In this document: piece by piece, positions 12,001 through 24,457 of the stretch | Layout of the letters: each line of letters opens with the position of its first letter | How positions within the stretch are numbered: position 1 is the stretch's first letter | DNA from: Ricinus communis | Taxonomy: Eukaryota; Streptophyta; Magnoliopsida; Malpighiales; Euphorbiaceae | DNA length: 64,000 nt | Reading direction: 5' to 3' | Assembly (NCBI RefSeq): GCF_019578655.1 | Contig: NC_063262.1 | Span: 8,005,582 to 8,069,581 of the forward strand | Notes under the pieces: generated by a model | What the model was told of the DNA's origin: nothing | Seen by the model: only the letters and a program-made list of their open reading frames with translations | The model's database searches: none | Translations under genes and position numbers: made by a program

Positions 12001-14608
12001 CCATTAGGGTATCCATGAAGTTTGTTACATCTATGAGCTATTAGTGACTTCTATTTAGGACAAAGGAGTAATACTTATTAACTTGGGATTGCAATTGTAA
12101 CTTACATCATTCTATCTATGAATCTGTCCTATAAAAATTAGGAGTTTAACAAGTCCATGTATTGTTTTCTAATTCAATGTAATAAGCATATAAATGTCAG
12201 TTTAAGAAAAAAGAAATCTTCAAAAGGTGATGCAAGCATGCAACTCTCACTCTAGGAGATAGCCAATTATGCCCAATGCATTGTAAGAGTGAAACTCAAA
12301 CCCTTTTTTATCATTCCCTTAATCCTGCAGTCCATCAAATTTCTTATCTAATTATCTTCAGAAGGCAAATCAACTTCCAACCTCTTCTTCAAAAATCCTT
12401 TCTCTAAACACCATTCATGGTGCAATTTATATTGCAGATCCCAAATCATAAACAGAATCTAACTTCAAAGATAATTTCAATTGTGACACATGTACTCGAT
12501 TCTCCCTCTATCCAAAAATGCAAAATCCACCTTTTAACATTCATTTGGCACCTTTTGAATCCTTAAAGTTACTTTGGGGCTTCCATTTAGCCCCTCCTAA
12601 TAGTTCTACATTAGTTTAACAACTTGGTATCGTACAAGTTTGTAGCTCAAACACCATTCAAGATAGCAGCAAACACCAAAAACTAGAACTCTTAATGCAT
12701 AAAGGCAACTGAAGGGTAAGCTTGCATTTTAAAAATGAATCATCATGTTACGAAGATTGAATAAGCATATGAAAACTTCAGCTTATTAAATGAGCTCCAC
12801 ATATACAGCATAAGAATTAAAAGAATAGTAATAAGTTTGAGCAAATACCAAAAATAAGATAACAAAACTTGTACAATATATAGGAACTGATTTAGCCACT
12901 CTTAGCATCCATCATTATAAGATATGTTTTTGAAAGGGGAAAAAAAAAAAGAAGGCTGAAGAAAAAAGAAAGGAGATTGAGAAAGTGAGAGCAATACTTT
13001 CTTTGAGTGCAGCCCATAATAAAAATTTGTGACTTCAGTCTATCAACCTGGCTATCTCTGTAGAATAGACAAATAACTTAAAGACATAAACTAAAAATCT
13101 TCAGTAAAAAGGTCAAACTTGTAAAGCTAAATATTCCATAAAATCCATCTAATAGTTGGATACCTTTTCTCCAAAGGAATATATGGAACCCAATCCATTT
13201 TCATTTGTTTCATGGGAACTATTTCTTCAGCCTCCCTCTGAACTGAGTTAATTCCTATCTTATCAGAAGGAGGAAAAGGAGATACAACCTGGAAATACAA
13301 AATATTTCAGAAAGAGATGCCATGACATATATCTATAATGAAAAAAGACTGCAGACACAAAAAATCACATAGCATGAATAAATATGTAAACAAGAAAAAG
13401 AATAAATTAAATGGCACAGATTTCTACATATTAACAGCATCAGTTCCCAATCTAAAATTTAAACAGATAGGATAGATATGCAAAGCAACTTTTTAGGAAG
13501 AAAAAGTTCAGTGTCAAGAAAACAGTAATTCCAGATTGAGAAACAAATTCTTTTATCTCTATGGTTATGGACTAGTGCCCTATAGTCAATGCAAAAACCA
13601 TACAATCATTGATAAAAAAAGCCCATCAAATCAGTGAGAAAGGATAGAAGAGTTCCCTAACATCTTTAACTGGGATCCACCAGAAAAACAACCTCCCGAA
13701 TTGCAACAGTTAAACAGGAAACATTAATAAACATATAAATCACTCCTTTACCCTAATAGTTTTTTCATAACAATCATTTTTTAATGGTTTGATCGTAAGC
13801 AGAACAAAAAGCACATTCATCCATTCTCTCCTTCACTTGCTATCAAAAAACAAAAAGGATATCCAATAACCAATCCTTATCATCTTAACACTTGTTTTCA
13901 ACCATCCCTCCTATTATTAATTCCCCAAACAAACATAGCCTCCAAAAAAGAAAGAACTATAACCCTCTCTTACTTTGACAACAACCATGGAAAAATAAAG
14001 AAAAGAGAAAATAACACAATAATCAGCCTATAATTCCATATGACATGAAGTTGATAAAGTTCAAACCTTAATAGAACTCATTGGTAGAAACAGATACATT
14101 AAGAATCAGTGAAGTCAAATTATATTTTCTTCTAAGCTTACATGCAAAAGAAACAATTAACTTACCGCGACAACTACAGGTATGCAAATCACTTTCTGTT
14201 CATCCTTGAAAGGTACCAATTGAGCTGAAAACATAAGCAAACAAGTCCAATGAAGTATGAAATGGACAAGAAAGAGAGGGAAAAACGAGGTGTATAAATG
14301 CATCAGAAAAAGAAAGATGCAGCTATTTGGCACCCAATTACATGGACAATAAAAAATAAAACAGCATAGGTACAAAATAAATTGTGGAAGGGAACTAGGG
14401 TTAGAAAAAAACTTACGCTCCGTAGAACCAAACAAGTACACTTTTTTCCCATGGAGAACCCCACCCTCTTCAAATGCATCCTGACCAATGACAATAACAA
14501 TTTTAGAATTTAACTAATGAATGTGCTCTAGTATACCAAATAACAGGGAATGAAGCAAACATCAAACAGTAAAACAATTGACCCAGCATACATGCATGCA
14601 TGCATGCA

Positions 14609-14656
<48 letters not shown>

Positions 14657-15570
14657 AAGAAGGGAATAGCATAGGACTTACTTCCAGGTTGGAGAAGTTC
14701 CAATTGTATTGATAGACTGAGTCTAATTGATCCCACTGTATAAACATTTGATAAGTGATTAAATTAAAGACAAGAGAACTAAAATAGTGATATAACCAAA
14801 AGTGAAAAAGAAAAAATCAAAATTCAAATAAAACCTCTGTCCCAACAGGAAATGCTGCCTTCCATAAATCTTCCTAGAAAACAGAATTCAAAGAGTTTTC
14901 ATTAGTAACAGAAACAACGACGTACATTTATTTCCCAATAAATTTTAAAAAAAAAAAAAAAAGAGTAATACACACACTTACAAGCAAAAGAAAGCACAAA
15001 AAAGCCTCATTATAAAAACTAAACAGTATATTTATTTATCCATACAATGGCATAAAAATTGTTAAGCAAGCTCCAATTTACAAATTATTAAACTCAATCA
15101 CAATAAGCCAAAATAAAGTAGCATTCCATTTAAACAAACCTAACATATACACACAATACACAACATTAAGATTCAAGCAGAAGCTTAAAGGAAATAAAGT
15201 TAACAAAACTTCCCCTAATTATTTTTCTCTCTACACGAATGCAAAAGAATACAAAAGAGAAAAAAAAAAAAAAGAACAACCCTAAGGCATAATAAGAAAA
15301 CACGAAGCAAAGGGATTAAAAGAGAAGTACCAAGTTACGCTGATCCTCGAAGTATTCGGGTTCGGGTTGGGGTTTGGAGACCTTGACCCGTTTAGGTTGA
15401 GTAGTAGTAGGAGCTGCTTTTTTGGTGGCTTTCTGCTTGTGATTCTTCTGTTCTTCTTGTGTAGTAGTAGTAGTAGTAGTAGTAGAAGAAGAGGCCTTTG
15501 CTTTTGCTGCTGCTTCTTCTTCAACAACATTGTCTTTTTGGCTTCTCTTTCTCTTGGCTCCCTTCCTCAT
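9039..15570 (-). CDS. HIT4: HEAT INTOLERANT 4-like nuclear protein, 14 exons
   Basis: Coding exons on the minus strand, in order: 15570-15331, 14873-14835, 14735-14682, 14480-14417, 14224-14166, 13288-13164, 13057-12998, 11364-11306, 11047-10968, 10866-10828, 10401-10339, 10250-10203, 10105-9977, 9086-9039. All introns are GT-AG and all phases join, giving 1107 nt and 368 residues ending in TGA. The start is MRKGAKRKR, a basic likely nuclear-localisation stretch, followed by a low-complexity tail with eight threonines (30-37). Conserved blocks follow: DLWKAAFPVGTEWDQLD, SPFPPSDKIGI, PFKEDELEQST, and the C-terminal PFINRYYGKAHE. These match my memory of Arabidopsis HIT4 (At5g10010) along nearly the whole length. 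HIT4 is plant-specific, chromocentre-associated, and required for heat-induced chromocentre decondensation and release of silencing. No catalytic domain is known. Intron 7 (11365-12997) is the longest. The gene appears intact. Confidence 0.9.
11707..11938. repeat. 121-bp tandem duplication in HIT4 intron 7
   Basis: The unit starting GTCATATACAAAGTAAAGATC at 11707 is repeated from 11828 (GTCATATTTGAAGTAAAGATC). It runs through GGTACTTGACAAACAAA and AACTTTGGTTTATTAGCAA in both copies. The two small minus-strand frames here are by-products of this duplication and not exons. Confidence 0.85.
14588..14656. repeat. Compound CATG/CATA/TA microsatellite in HIT4 intron 3
   Basis: A run of CATG tetramers passes into CATA tetramers and then into TA dinucleotides, between exons 4 and 3. 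It ends 25 bp from the exon 3 donor site. Confidence 0.9.
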
Positions 15571-15765
15571 TTTTTTTCTTGCTTATACAGAGATAAGATT
15601 GCAGGGAAAATCAACCTTCTTTTATAGAGAGATTACAAGGAAAATTAATCTTCTTTCGGATCGAAAGGCGGTGGATCCAAATTCGAATTTTAGAGAGAGA
15701 AAGAAAGGGAAAATGTTTTTTCTTTTCTTTTGAAGGTGTCGTGTTTTTAGAGAGAGAATAAGTGC

Positions 15766-15856
15766 TTATATAGGGAGGAGTTATTTTGGGATATTTTATT
15801 TTTTTGAAAGCGTTAATTGGACGCGGGGTATGTGACAACAATAGCCGATAGGGTTT
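15766..15856 (-). promoter_or_regulatory. Putative HIT4 core promoter: TATA box and telo-box
   Basis: On the minus strand CCTATATAAGC (TATATAA at 15772-15766) lies about 200 bp upstream of the HIT4 start codon. A CT-rich leader of the plant 5' UTR type follows it. Further upstream AAACCCTA (15856-15849) matches the telo-box found in many plant promoters for growth and nucleolar functions. Transcription would be expected to start near 15735. This is motif reading only. Confidence 0.5.
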
Positions 15857-15869
15857 TTTCTAGAGAGAG

Positions 15870-16840
15870 AGAGGCGCACATATTTGAAATTTGATGGGTT
15901 TTTTGAAAGGAGACTAGCGTCTATCGTACGGACAAGTCATAGACAGAACTGTCAGTGTGAGGGTGAGACGTGGGGCGCGTTATCCTCCCTTCTTCTTTTT
16001 TCTTTTTTCCTTTTTCTCTTCATTCATCTACCTGTTTATGGACTTGGGTTCCTCTAGAAATTTAGGACTTAGACATACAGTTTTACTTTAAGCCTGTCTG
16101 AGCACAAATCCGAAAAGGCCCAATTGTTTTTTTACAATGTTTTTTCTTAGGCCCACTTAACAAGTTCGCCTTATCCGAAAGGTTTGCATATAAAAATTTA
16201 TATATTTTTTCAAAAAGAATCGAGCTTGGTTAAAATCTTAACCCACATAAATAGGTCTCGCCAGACTCGAGTTAAGGCTTAAAAAATACGAGTCCCCATT
16301 CAAACTAGCCGAAGCTGCCTTTTGAATAGGTTTATTCATTCATATCCCTCTAGAGAAAAAATAGTCAAAATAAATAACCAACTATGTTCTAAGATTGAAG
16401 TTTAATAGAGTTTTTAATGCTATTCAATCAACAACTCCATTATAAAATTTATAGACCAAAAAAACATATGTTTGTTTATGTATATCAACACTCGGAAGAT
16501 ATTATGTACAATAATTTTTCTTTTTCATGACCATTAAAAAAGGGTCTACATATTGAAAAAAGTTTAGATTGTTCATTTTAAAAATACAAGTTATTAATGT
16601 TTAGAGTGAGCTTAATTACTATCGAGAGTCTTTTTTACTTCGGCTACAAAAGGTGATGGAGCTTCCAATTTTAAGAAAACTTTATCAATCAATTGTCCTT
16701 TGTTATTTTGCACACCACTGTTATTCTAATTGTTCCACATGCATAGTTATACCACCATGTCACTATCGAACTTCAAGAAAACCTATGCTCGGGTGAAGCA
16801 ATTTTCTAGGTCCTCCGTTACTAGGTTTAGATCTAATTAC
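15870..16840. other. Intergenic sequence upstream of HIT4
   Basis: The first part, up to about 16000, is GC-richer and probably belongs to the HIT4 promoter. Nothing coding was recognised in the remainder. Confidence 0.4.
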
Positions 16841-16844
16841 CACT

Positions 16845-17060
16845 TAGGGTGGTAGCCTAGTGGTAAGATGTGCTTTCATCAAATTAAAGGACTTAGATTC
16901 AATTTATGGGGAAGATGGTTCTTGAGGCATTTGTTTCACCTATAAGACCACTCACGTCTCGTTTTAGTTGGATCTCTTTCATTTAGCCTTTGAGGTCAGT
17001 CCTACAGTGACGGACTTGGATTCCATCTCAAATTAGATATAACTCTACAAATATTTCATA
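16845..17060 (+). repeat. tRNA-derived SINE-like sequence
   Basis: TAGCCTAGTGGTAAG at 16853-16867 fits a Pol III A box. GACTTAGATTCAA at about 16890 is a degenerate B box at the expected distance. The downstream body, about 150 bp, does not fold into a tRNA, and no 3' poly-A tail was clearly seen. It resembles plant SINE heads, and a similar head occurs near 61556. Confidence 0.5.
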
Positions 17061-17081
17061 ATGAAGAAGAGCATGTATAGT

Positions 17082-18650
17082 TGTAATATCCTAAATTTTA
17101 ATTTTAATTAAAATTATCTTTTATGAATATTTTAATAATTTAATATTTTTCGAACTACTAAATATTTCGAGGTATTGTTTAGACGTAATAATTTATTCAT
17201 CATTAATCATATTTGAATTTTCATATTTTCTTAAATTATTTTATTTTATTGTATTTCTATTTTAAATTTAATTTTGATGTAAATTAATTTAATTTTTAAA
17301 TATATTATTTTATAACTATTTCAAAGTTAAAAATATATATTTTTAATGGCCTAAGTATTGAAAGTTAATAATTTTTTGTTTAATTAAATAAAATTATGAA
17401 TTACCATTTTAACTCCCAATCAATAAATTATATGTATATATATATATATAAGAAATAAGGTTACTTTAGCCTGTTTTTCTTATAAGGAAAGACCAAACTG
17501 ACATTTGAAAAAAGAAAAACTTTCGGTTTGACCCCTCCCCCTACCTCACTCCTTCTCTCTCGTCATACACCATTGCCACCGCCCATTTCTTCACCCATTC
17601 ACCACCAATCAGCCCCCTTTCACCATCTAATACCTATTTCAGTCCGTCATTGCCTCACTCCACCCTTCGTCGGCGCCAAGCAATATCAAGAGTCACCATT
17701 TCGCATGCTTGGAAGAGAGAGAAAATGTCTCTCACCGCTGCCATTGTTGGTTCAACATCTTGCCGACCTCTTTTGGCCGATCACACCTCGGGAATGAGTT
17801 CCTCATGTCGAAAAACTTTAGGACAGTGAAGCTCAAACCCAATCTCCTCCATTTCACTGTTGATCAAGCTCGCCGGCATTAAAATTTTAAATGACCATCT
17901 AGAATTTTTCGGCCACTTTTTGGAAAAAATATTTATACATCTGGACTCCTCAGATTTTGGCTGCTCAGATCAAATTTTCGTCACTGTTAAAAAAAAATTA
18001 GCGACCGATCCGTTAACCTTGGGACGCATGCCTGTATCCGAATGTCTGTATCACTATTCCGTCTAATTTTCTTTAGCTTGGTTAGTAAATTTCAACCTCC
18101 AACTTATTTATTTAATTATTTGCATTTCAAATAGTTTTTATAGTTAAATAGTAATTAAAAACTGTTATGTATTTGAGATAAATCGTGAATAATTAGTGAT
18201 AAATTGATAAATTAAGGTCGATTAAGAATTAATTACAAAAATTAGATTTATTAATTTAATTATTATAGTTAGAAAATTTTATTATCTAGTTTATTTATTT
18301 CAAAAGTATTAATTTAATTATCATTATCATCATTAGGAATAATTATAATAATAGTGTATAAACTTATTAAGATTTGACAATTAAGTGTCTAAATTTTTTA
18401 AAAGTTACAATCTAGTGTATGAAACTGGAAATATTAACATTTAAGTGTATGGAACCGACAACCTATATAAAAGAAGATAGATAATTACAAAAATAGCATG
18501 TAAATTTATTGAAATTTATCAATTAAGTATTTAAACTCTTAAAAGTTACAATTTAATATGTGAACTTAGTAAGTATTTACAATTGAGTATATTTAGCATA
18601 TCAATAGCAATTACGCACTTGAATTTCAAAATAAGTATTATTAGCTTAAT
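17082..18650. repeat. LTR-like relic (possible gypsy LTR)
   Basis: The stretch starts TGTAATATCCTAAATTTTAA, close to the TGTAACACCC start common for plant gypsy LTRs. It contains a C-rich, serine/proline-biased segment at 17525-17850 of the kind often found in such LTRs. The right boundary and target duplication could not be found, so the extent is approximate. An 89-codon frame at 17528-17797 has no recognisable domain and is not called a gene. Confidence 0.3.
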
Positions 18651-19565
18651 TAGATTAAAAAAAAAATATGATGAGAAAATCTTTAAAAGGTATTTATTCT
18701 TAATAGATTAATACGTCGCTCTCATTATCACCATCATTACACTATTATATTTCATCAATTTTTCTAAAGAAATCTCTATTCAATATTGAGCAATACATTG
18801 TCTGCTTCCACTCATCATTACAAACATCTAAAACAAATTTGGTTATTATTAAAGATGATAACCTTAACTATATTGTTAATTATTAATACATCTCATTATG
18901 AAATTTATAGTATTTTTTTATATATTTTTATTTATCTTTGTAATTTTTATTGTTTACATTAAAAAAATTTCCTTCTTCATATAAATATTATCTTTAGTTA
19001 TGAAAATATAATAGTTTGATTTGTCTATTTTGAATTTTTCTTTATATATATAATGATTGGTTTTATATACTCAAATATTACTAATTTTTAATTTAACACA
19101 CTAAATTGTTATTTTTAAAAGCTTAAACACTTCATTATTAAATTTTAAAAAGTTGGCACATTCTCTTGTAAAAATTTAATATGGATAAGATATAACTTGT
19201 TATTGACTTGTTATATACACTCAATCATAAATATTTACTAGATTCATACACCAAATTGTAACTTTTAAAAGTTTAAACATTTAATTGTCAAATCTTAACA
19301 AGTTCAAATACTTTTTTTGTATTATTCCTTATTATCATTATTATTATTATTATATACAAAAGAAGAAAATTGATGATACTAATATGGGAATAATAATTTA
19401 AGATATTAATTGATAATTATGGTATTATGTTAGAGGGTCCTGCCTCATAATTATGGTAAAATTCTGCTAACACCAATGAAGCTATTAAGCAGAATCCCCG
19501 TAGGAATAACCCGTAATTTTTTAGAAGTTTAGAATTAGGTTGACTATTTTATATAGTATGAATAT
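18651..19565. other. AT-rich intergenic sequence
   Basis: No gene was recognised. A phrase of the type 'TTTAAACACTTAATTGTTAAATTTTA' recurs in variants between 18360 and 19310. This suggests an old repeat, but its ends are not definable by eye. Confidence 0.4.
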
Positions 19566-19574
19566 AAATATTAA

Positions 19575-19760
19575 GGCTACACCTATTTCCACGACCATTT
19601 TTGCTTGAGCCACGATTAAATTTGAAACGAATCTCAAAGTGACTCAAATACCTTTCAATTAATTCTTTTCTTAAAAAATTAAAATATAAATATATCTCCT
19701 TTTAGAATTCTTTCAAACTTTTAGCCTACTTTTTCTCTATATTTCCTATTTTATCACCCT
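19575..19760 (+). repeat. MULE left terminal inverted repeat
   Basis: It begins GGCTACACCTATTTCC, pairs with the reverse complement of the right end (GACTATCCCTATTTCC), and extends to TTATCACCCT. It is preceded by the target copy AAATATTAA. Confidence 0.93.
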
Positions 19761-20247
19761 ATTGGTTTAAAAGAAAAAATTTACATAATTAATACAAAAA
19801 ATGTATAGCTCATAATTTTACTGTATTATTTTAGTTCATGATTTAAATATTAGTCCTATTGCTGCCTAGGTGTTGGATAATCCCACATTTGCTATATAAA
19901 AAATAAAGAAATAATCTCCATAATTAATACAAAAATATTTACAATTAATAAATAAAAAAGAAAAATAAATCTCCATCATATTTTCTTATTCATTAAAAGA
20001 AATTCTCTTTGAAAAATCTTATTTTTTATCATATTATTGTTGAGGAAAATAAAGTCAATATCATATGCTTATAAAAAGTACATACATGAACATATATTCA
20101 TGATAATACTCATGAGATTGAATGAAAAATTGATTAAGTTCTCTTCATTTGTTTAGGTCTGTAGTTATAGAGGTTTTTTGTTAAACTATGGATTTGCTAT
20201 AATCAAACTTTGTTGATAAAAGAATCATTTTTTCTTTGGACGCATGC
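19761..20247. other. Internal MULE sequence left of the gypsy insertion
   Basis: AT-rich, no coding frame. It is probably the 5' untranslated and promoter part of the transposase gene, cut off from it by the gypsy element. Confidence 0.5.
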
Positions 20248-20252
20248 AAATT

Positions 20253-21126
20253 TGATACGAACTCGAACCGGATACGTTCAAACACCAAGATAAGTAATGG
20301 TGAGAAAATCAAACTGATAAACACTCTCCCTATTTAAGAGGAAGCACCCTTACCAATAAGTTCGAATTTGTCGCTCCAAAATCTAACTTGAAAGTTTGCA
20401 ATTGATTATGGAGCTAACAAACTTAGCAATAGAACTACTAAGCCCTTTAGTTATAAATAGATGAAGAATGTTCAAACAACTCAAGAAACTAATAAAAAGT
20501 TAATTGATTGATCAAACATGTAGATGTGAAACTAAATCAAACAAGTTAATTTAATCTCAAGAAATTCAATAAGGAACACCTTAAGGAATAAGAGTTAACA
20601 ACTCAAATAAAACTTCATTCAGAAATGTATATTGATCTTAAGTCCTTTAGCCAAAATACATAGCTCTATTTATAGAGTCTTGAAATGATTCTAACCCTAA
20701 AAAGGACTAAGAGATAAGCAATAAAGAATCAAACCCTAAAAGACTTCTAATGCGTACGCCTCCTTCTCTAAGCATAAGTGGTGTGAGACCTCCAATGCTT
20801 CTAGAAACCCTAATGTACGGCCCGATGCTTGGTGCGCCCAATGCTTCTAGAAACCCTAGGAAAGCCTGTTGACTTTGATCCCCGATCTTTGACCTTGACC
20901 TTGTTCCATGACCGGAAGTTTAAGCTTCATTAATAGCAATTAATGTCACTATCTTCAAGGCGTTGTTATCTTCATTAAAAGCACCATCATTAGCCATCTT
21001 CAAAACAGGGCTCCAAGTAAGAATTTAAGGCTTGCTTGAACTTTTTACTCCCTTGCTCGTGTCATTGGTCCTCCATAGGCCGTTGGATCCATGCTAGTTG
21101 ACTTAGATGCATCCTTAGTTGCATCA
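20253..21126 (-). repeat. 3' LTR of the gypsy element
   Basis: On the plus strand it begins TGATACGAAC and ends GCATCA, giving TGAT...ATCA terminal symmetry. It is 874 bp long and collinear with the right LTR apart from small indels near 20755-20830. Confidence 0.92.
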
Positions 21127-21769
21127 TTCCCCCCTCTTTGAAAGGATTCGACCTCGAATCAACGCCTTCATCAAAATCAAAAGGAGACAAATCAGCAACA
21201 TTAAAAGTAGCACTAACATGTACTCACTGTAAGTCAACTTTGTATGCATTATCGTTGATGCTTCTATTACTTCAAATGGACCATCACCACGTGGCATCGA
21301 CTTTGATTTTCTTTGATTGGGAAACCTATCCTTCCTGAAGTGCACCCAAACCCAATCACCAACTTCAAATACCATCCTTTTACTTATTGTGTTGTTTGGT
21401 GATTTGTTCATTGCGTCTTTCCAAATTTGCACGCACTTGCTCATGCAACTTCAACGCTTCTTTGCACCATCTAAATTCACTTGTTCACTCAAAGGTAAAG
21501 CAATCAAATTTAAAGGACTCAAAGGAATAAAGCCATAAACAATCTCAAATGGGCAAAATTGAGTAGAAGAATGCACACTACGATTATATGCAAATTCAAC
21601 ATGCGGCAAACAATCTTCCCATGTTCTCAAGTTTCGTTTAACCATGGCCCTAAGTAATTATGACAAAGTTCTATTTACTACCTCAGTTTGACCATCGGTT
21701 TGGGGATGACATGTAGTAGAAAAAAGTAATTTAGTTCCCAATTTACCCCATAAAGTCTTCCAAAATAGC
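21124..21769 (-). pseudogene. gypsy integrase C-terminal part
   Basis: Three minus-strand frames carry the end of the integrase. One (ending 21658) has [14 protein letters not shown] with the third catalytic residue, glutamate. The next (21645-21451) has an [12 protein letters not shown] stretch typical of this protein. The last (21444-21124) has [15 protein letters not shown] and a GPFEVIE stretch of the C-terminal domain. A frameshift near 21780 separates them from the upstream integrase, and further frame changes separate the pieces. The coding sequence runs to the polypurine tract. Confidence 0.85.
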
Positions 21770-22843
21770 TCAAAACTTGGTGTCCCTATCAACGACAATA
21801 GTTCTAGGCATACCATGTAAACGTACAATTTCTCTAAAGAACAATTCAGCAACATGTTGTGCATCATCGGTTTTCCTACATGCAATAAAGTGTGACATCT
21901 TTGAAAACCTATCCACCACAACAAAAATACTATCATGCTCATGCTTAGACCTAGGTAATCCAAGCACAAAATCCATAGATATGTCAATCCAAGGAGAATT
22001 AGGTATGGGCAAAGGCATGTATAACCCATTAGGTTGTGATTTAGACTTAGCTTGCTTGCATACAATCTGATTAGCACATAATCTATTCACATCGGATTTC
22101 ATTTTAGGCCAATAGAAATGATCATGCAAAACATCTAAAGTCTTTTGAACACCAAAGTGTCCCATCAAACCACCTTCATGTGATTCTCTCACAAGCAATT
22201 CACGCATAGAACACATAGGAATGCATAGACGTTTTTCTTTGAACAAAAATCCATCATGTCTATAAAATTTATCAATAGCACCATGTTCACAAGCATAGAA
22301 AATAGAACCAAAATCGTGGTCATCAACATACAAGTCTTTGATATACTCAAAACCAAGCAATTTTGTTTCTAGAGAAGCAAGTAAAGCATACCTTCTAGAT
22401 AGTGCATCGGCAACTATATTTTCTTTACCTTGCTTGTACTTAATGACATATGAATTAAATGCTTCAATGAATTCACTCCATTTAGCATGGCGCTTATTCA
22501 ACTTGTTCTGTCCCTTCAAGTGCTTTAATGCTTCATGATCCGTGTGAATCACAAACTCCTTAGGTAGCAAATAATGTTGCCAAACATTGAGTGCACGCAC
22601 AAGAGCATACAATTCCTTGTCATAAGTTGGATATTTCAAGCTAGCTCCATTCAATTTTTCACTAAAATAGGCTATTGGCTTCCCATCTTGCATTAAAACA
22701 GCTCCAATACCTACACCAGAAGCATCACAATCAATTTCAAAAGTTTTGGAAAAATCCGGAAGTGAAAGAATGGGAGATGAAGTAAGTTTGTCCTTTAGCA
22801 TATTAAATGCGTTTTCTTGCTGTTCTCCCAAATGAAACTTCAC
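21770..22843 (-). pseudogene. gypsy RNase H and integrase N-terminal part
   Basis: This 357-codon frame holds RNase H (about residues 30-150, with D40 in the DAS motif, E77, D102 and D146) followed by integrase. The zinc-binding region has H222, H229 and C262. A CxxC pair would need cysteine at 259, but that residue is glutamine, with a cysteine at 256 instead. The core begins with the aspartate of DISMDF (D291), and the second catalytic aspartate lies in VDRD (D352). The frame ends at F357 by frameshift and continues in another frame. It is separated from the upstream RT by another frameshift near 22860. Confidence 0.9.
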
Positions 22844-22851
22844 GTTCTTCT

Positions 22852-23640
22852 TTACAAGCTCGTTAAGTGGTGCGGCAGAATCAAGTCCTTGACAAACCTC
22901 CTATAGAAGCTTGCAAGCCCATGAAAGCTCCTCACATCACTAACATTCTTTGGTGTTGGCCACTCCTTAATTGCTTTTACCTTATCTTTATCGACCTGAA
23001 TTCCATTTTCACTAACAACAAAACCAAGAAACACAAGTTTGTTTGTGCAAAAATCACGCTTAGCAAGGTTAGCATATAAAGAATTCTCACGCAAAACCAT
23101 CAACACCATCCGAACATGTTCAACATGCTCACTAAAGCTCTTACTATAAATCAAAATATCATCAAAGTATACTACCACAAATTTACCAATATACGCACGC
23201 AAAACATGGTTCATTAGTCTTATAAAAGTACTTGGTGCGTTAGTTAAGCCAAAAGGCATGACCAACCACTCATACAAACCAAATTTAGTTTTGAATGTTG
23301 TTTTCCACTCATCACCTATATTCATTCTAATTTGGTGATAGCCACTTCTCAAATCAATTTTAGTAAAGATAACACTTCCATGCAATTCATCTAACATATC
23401 ATCTAACCTAGGAATAGGATGACGATATTTAATGGTAATCTTGTTAATTGCAAGACAATCAACACACATACGCCAAGACCCATCTTTCTTAGGGACTAAC
23501 AAAACAGGAACAACACATGGGCTAAGACTTTCCCTAACATAACCTTTACTTAGTAGTTCCTCAACTTGGCGTTGCACCTCTTTGGTCTCCTCGGGATTGA
23601 CTCTATAGGCTGGTCTATTTGGAATGGATGACCCCGGCAC
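22852..23640 (-). pseudogene. gypsy reverse transcriptase
   Basis: The 262-codon frame covers most of the RT domain. It shows the [14 protein letters not shown] block (about 48-61), [12 protein letters not shown] (about 94-105), [12 protein letters not shown] (about 128-139) and an intact YFDD catalytic box at 158-161. Upstream it meets the protease frame with an offset near 23645, and downstream it is cut by a frameshift before RNase H. The domain itself looks conserved, so the break is recent in relative terms. Called a pseudogene because the polyprotein is not continuous. Confidence 0.92.
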
Positions 23641-23644
23641 AAAG

Positions 23645-24406
23645 TCAATTTGGTGCTCTATTCCCCCTTAGTGGTGGTAACCCACTAGGTAACTCCTCGG
23701 GAAACACATCGTCATATTCTTGCAAAACACTTACAAACACACTTGGAAGAGAAGAGTTAAGATTATTAGTGTTAAATAAAGTCTCCTTGTACATAAGTAC
23801 AAGTACTTGCCTATTTTCACTCAAAGCCTTTCTCATGTCTCCCTCTCTAACTAAGAAACTCACTTTTTTCTCGCTTGCCTCCCCTTTTTCTTGCGCCTTA
23901 CTTGTTCTTTTGCTCGCATTCTTACGCAAACCCTCGCTAAACTCTCCTTTTACCACTCGTTGCTCTCGCCCCTCATTATTTTCCACACAACTCCCCTTTT
24001 GCTTGTGCACCTTTTCTTTTTCATATGCACTCTCACACTTTCTTTTTTCTTTCTCATATGCTTCCATTCGGTCCTTTACAACTTTTTGTAATTCACAAAC
24101 TTCTTTAGGACTTAATGGTGCCAAAACATACGGTTTTCCATCCATTACAAGAGAATATGCATTGGTTCGACCATTATGAATTACAGATCTATCATATAAC
24201 CATGGTCTACCTAGCAACATATGACATGCTTGCATGGGAACAACATCACATAATACCTCATCATTATACTTCTTTACACTAAATGCAATCCGTACTTGCT
24301 TAGTAACTCTAATCCCACTTTGATCATTAAGCCATTGCAAGGTGTATGGCTTAGGATGCTTAATAGTTGGAAATCTAAGTTTATCAACCATCATAGCACT
24401 GGCCAC
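23645..24406 (-). pseudogene. gypsy aspartic protease and linker
   Basis: This frame begins just after an IIDGGSCTNVAS stretch on the same strand (about 24395-24440), which is the aspartic-protease active-site region with DGGS in place of a standard DS/TG. It continues with LLGRPWLYD, a conserved protease block. A lysine/glutamate-rich linker and a DVFPEELPSGLPP stretch that leads into RT follow. The frame is offset from both gag and RT, so at least two frameshifts bracket it. Confidence 0.85.
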
Positions 24407-24457
24407 ATTAGTACAACTACCCCCATCAATGATTAAACCACAATTAGCATCATGGTT

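Noticed and set aside
14588..14656. Tetranucleotide run considered as CRISPR-like or regulatory array
   Set aside because: It is an uninterrupted simple microsatellite without spacers, inside an intron.
15367..15841. Overlapping plus- and minus-strand frames around HIT4 exon 1
   Set aside because: Shadows of the trinucleotide repeat and CT-rich leader; only the minus-strand frame starting at 15570 joins the conserved exons.
16853..16901. Possible tRNA gene
   Set aside because: A-box-like sequence is present but the B box is degenerate and no acceptor stem or anticodon arm can be formed; better explained as a SINE head.
17528..17797. 89-codon Pro/Ser-rich plus-strand frame
   Set aside because: Low complexity, no domain, and it lies inside an LTR-like relic whose C-rich segment explains the composition.
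21777..22538. Plus-strand frames of 66-97 codons across the gypsy pol region
   Set aside because: Antisense shadows of RNase H and integrase on the minus strand.
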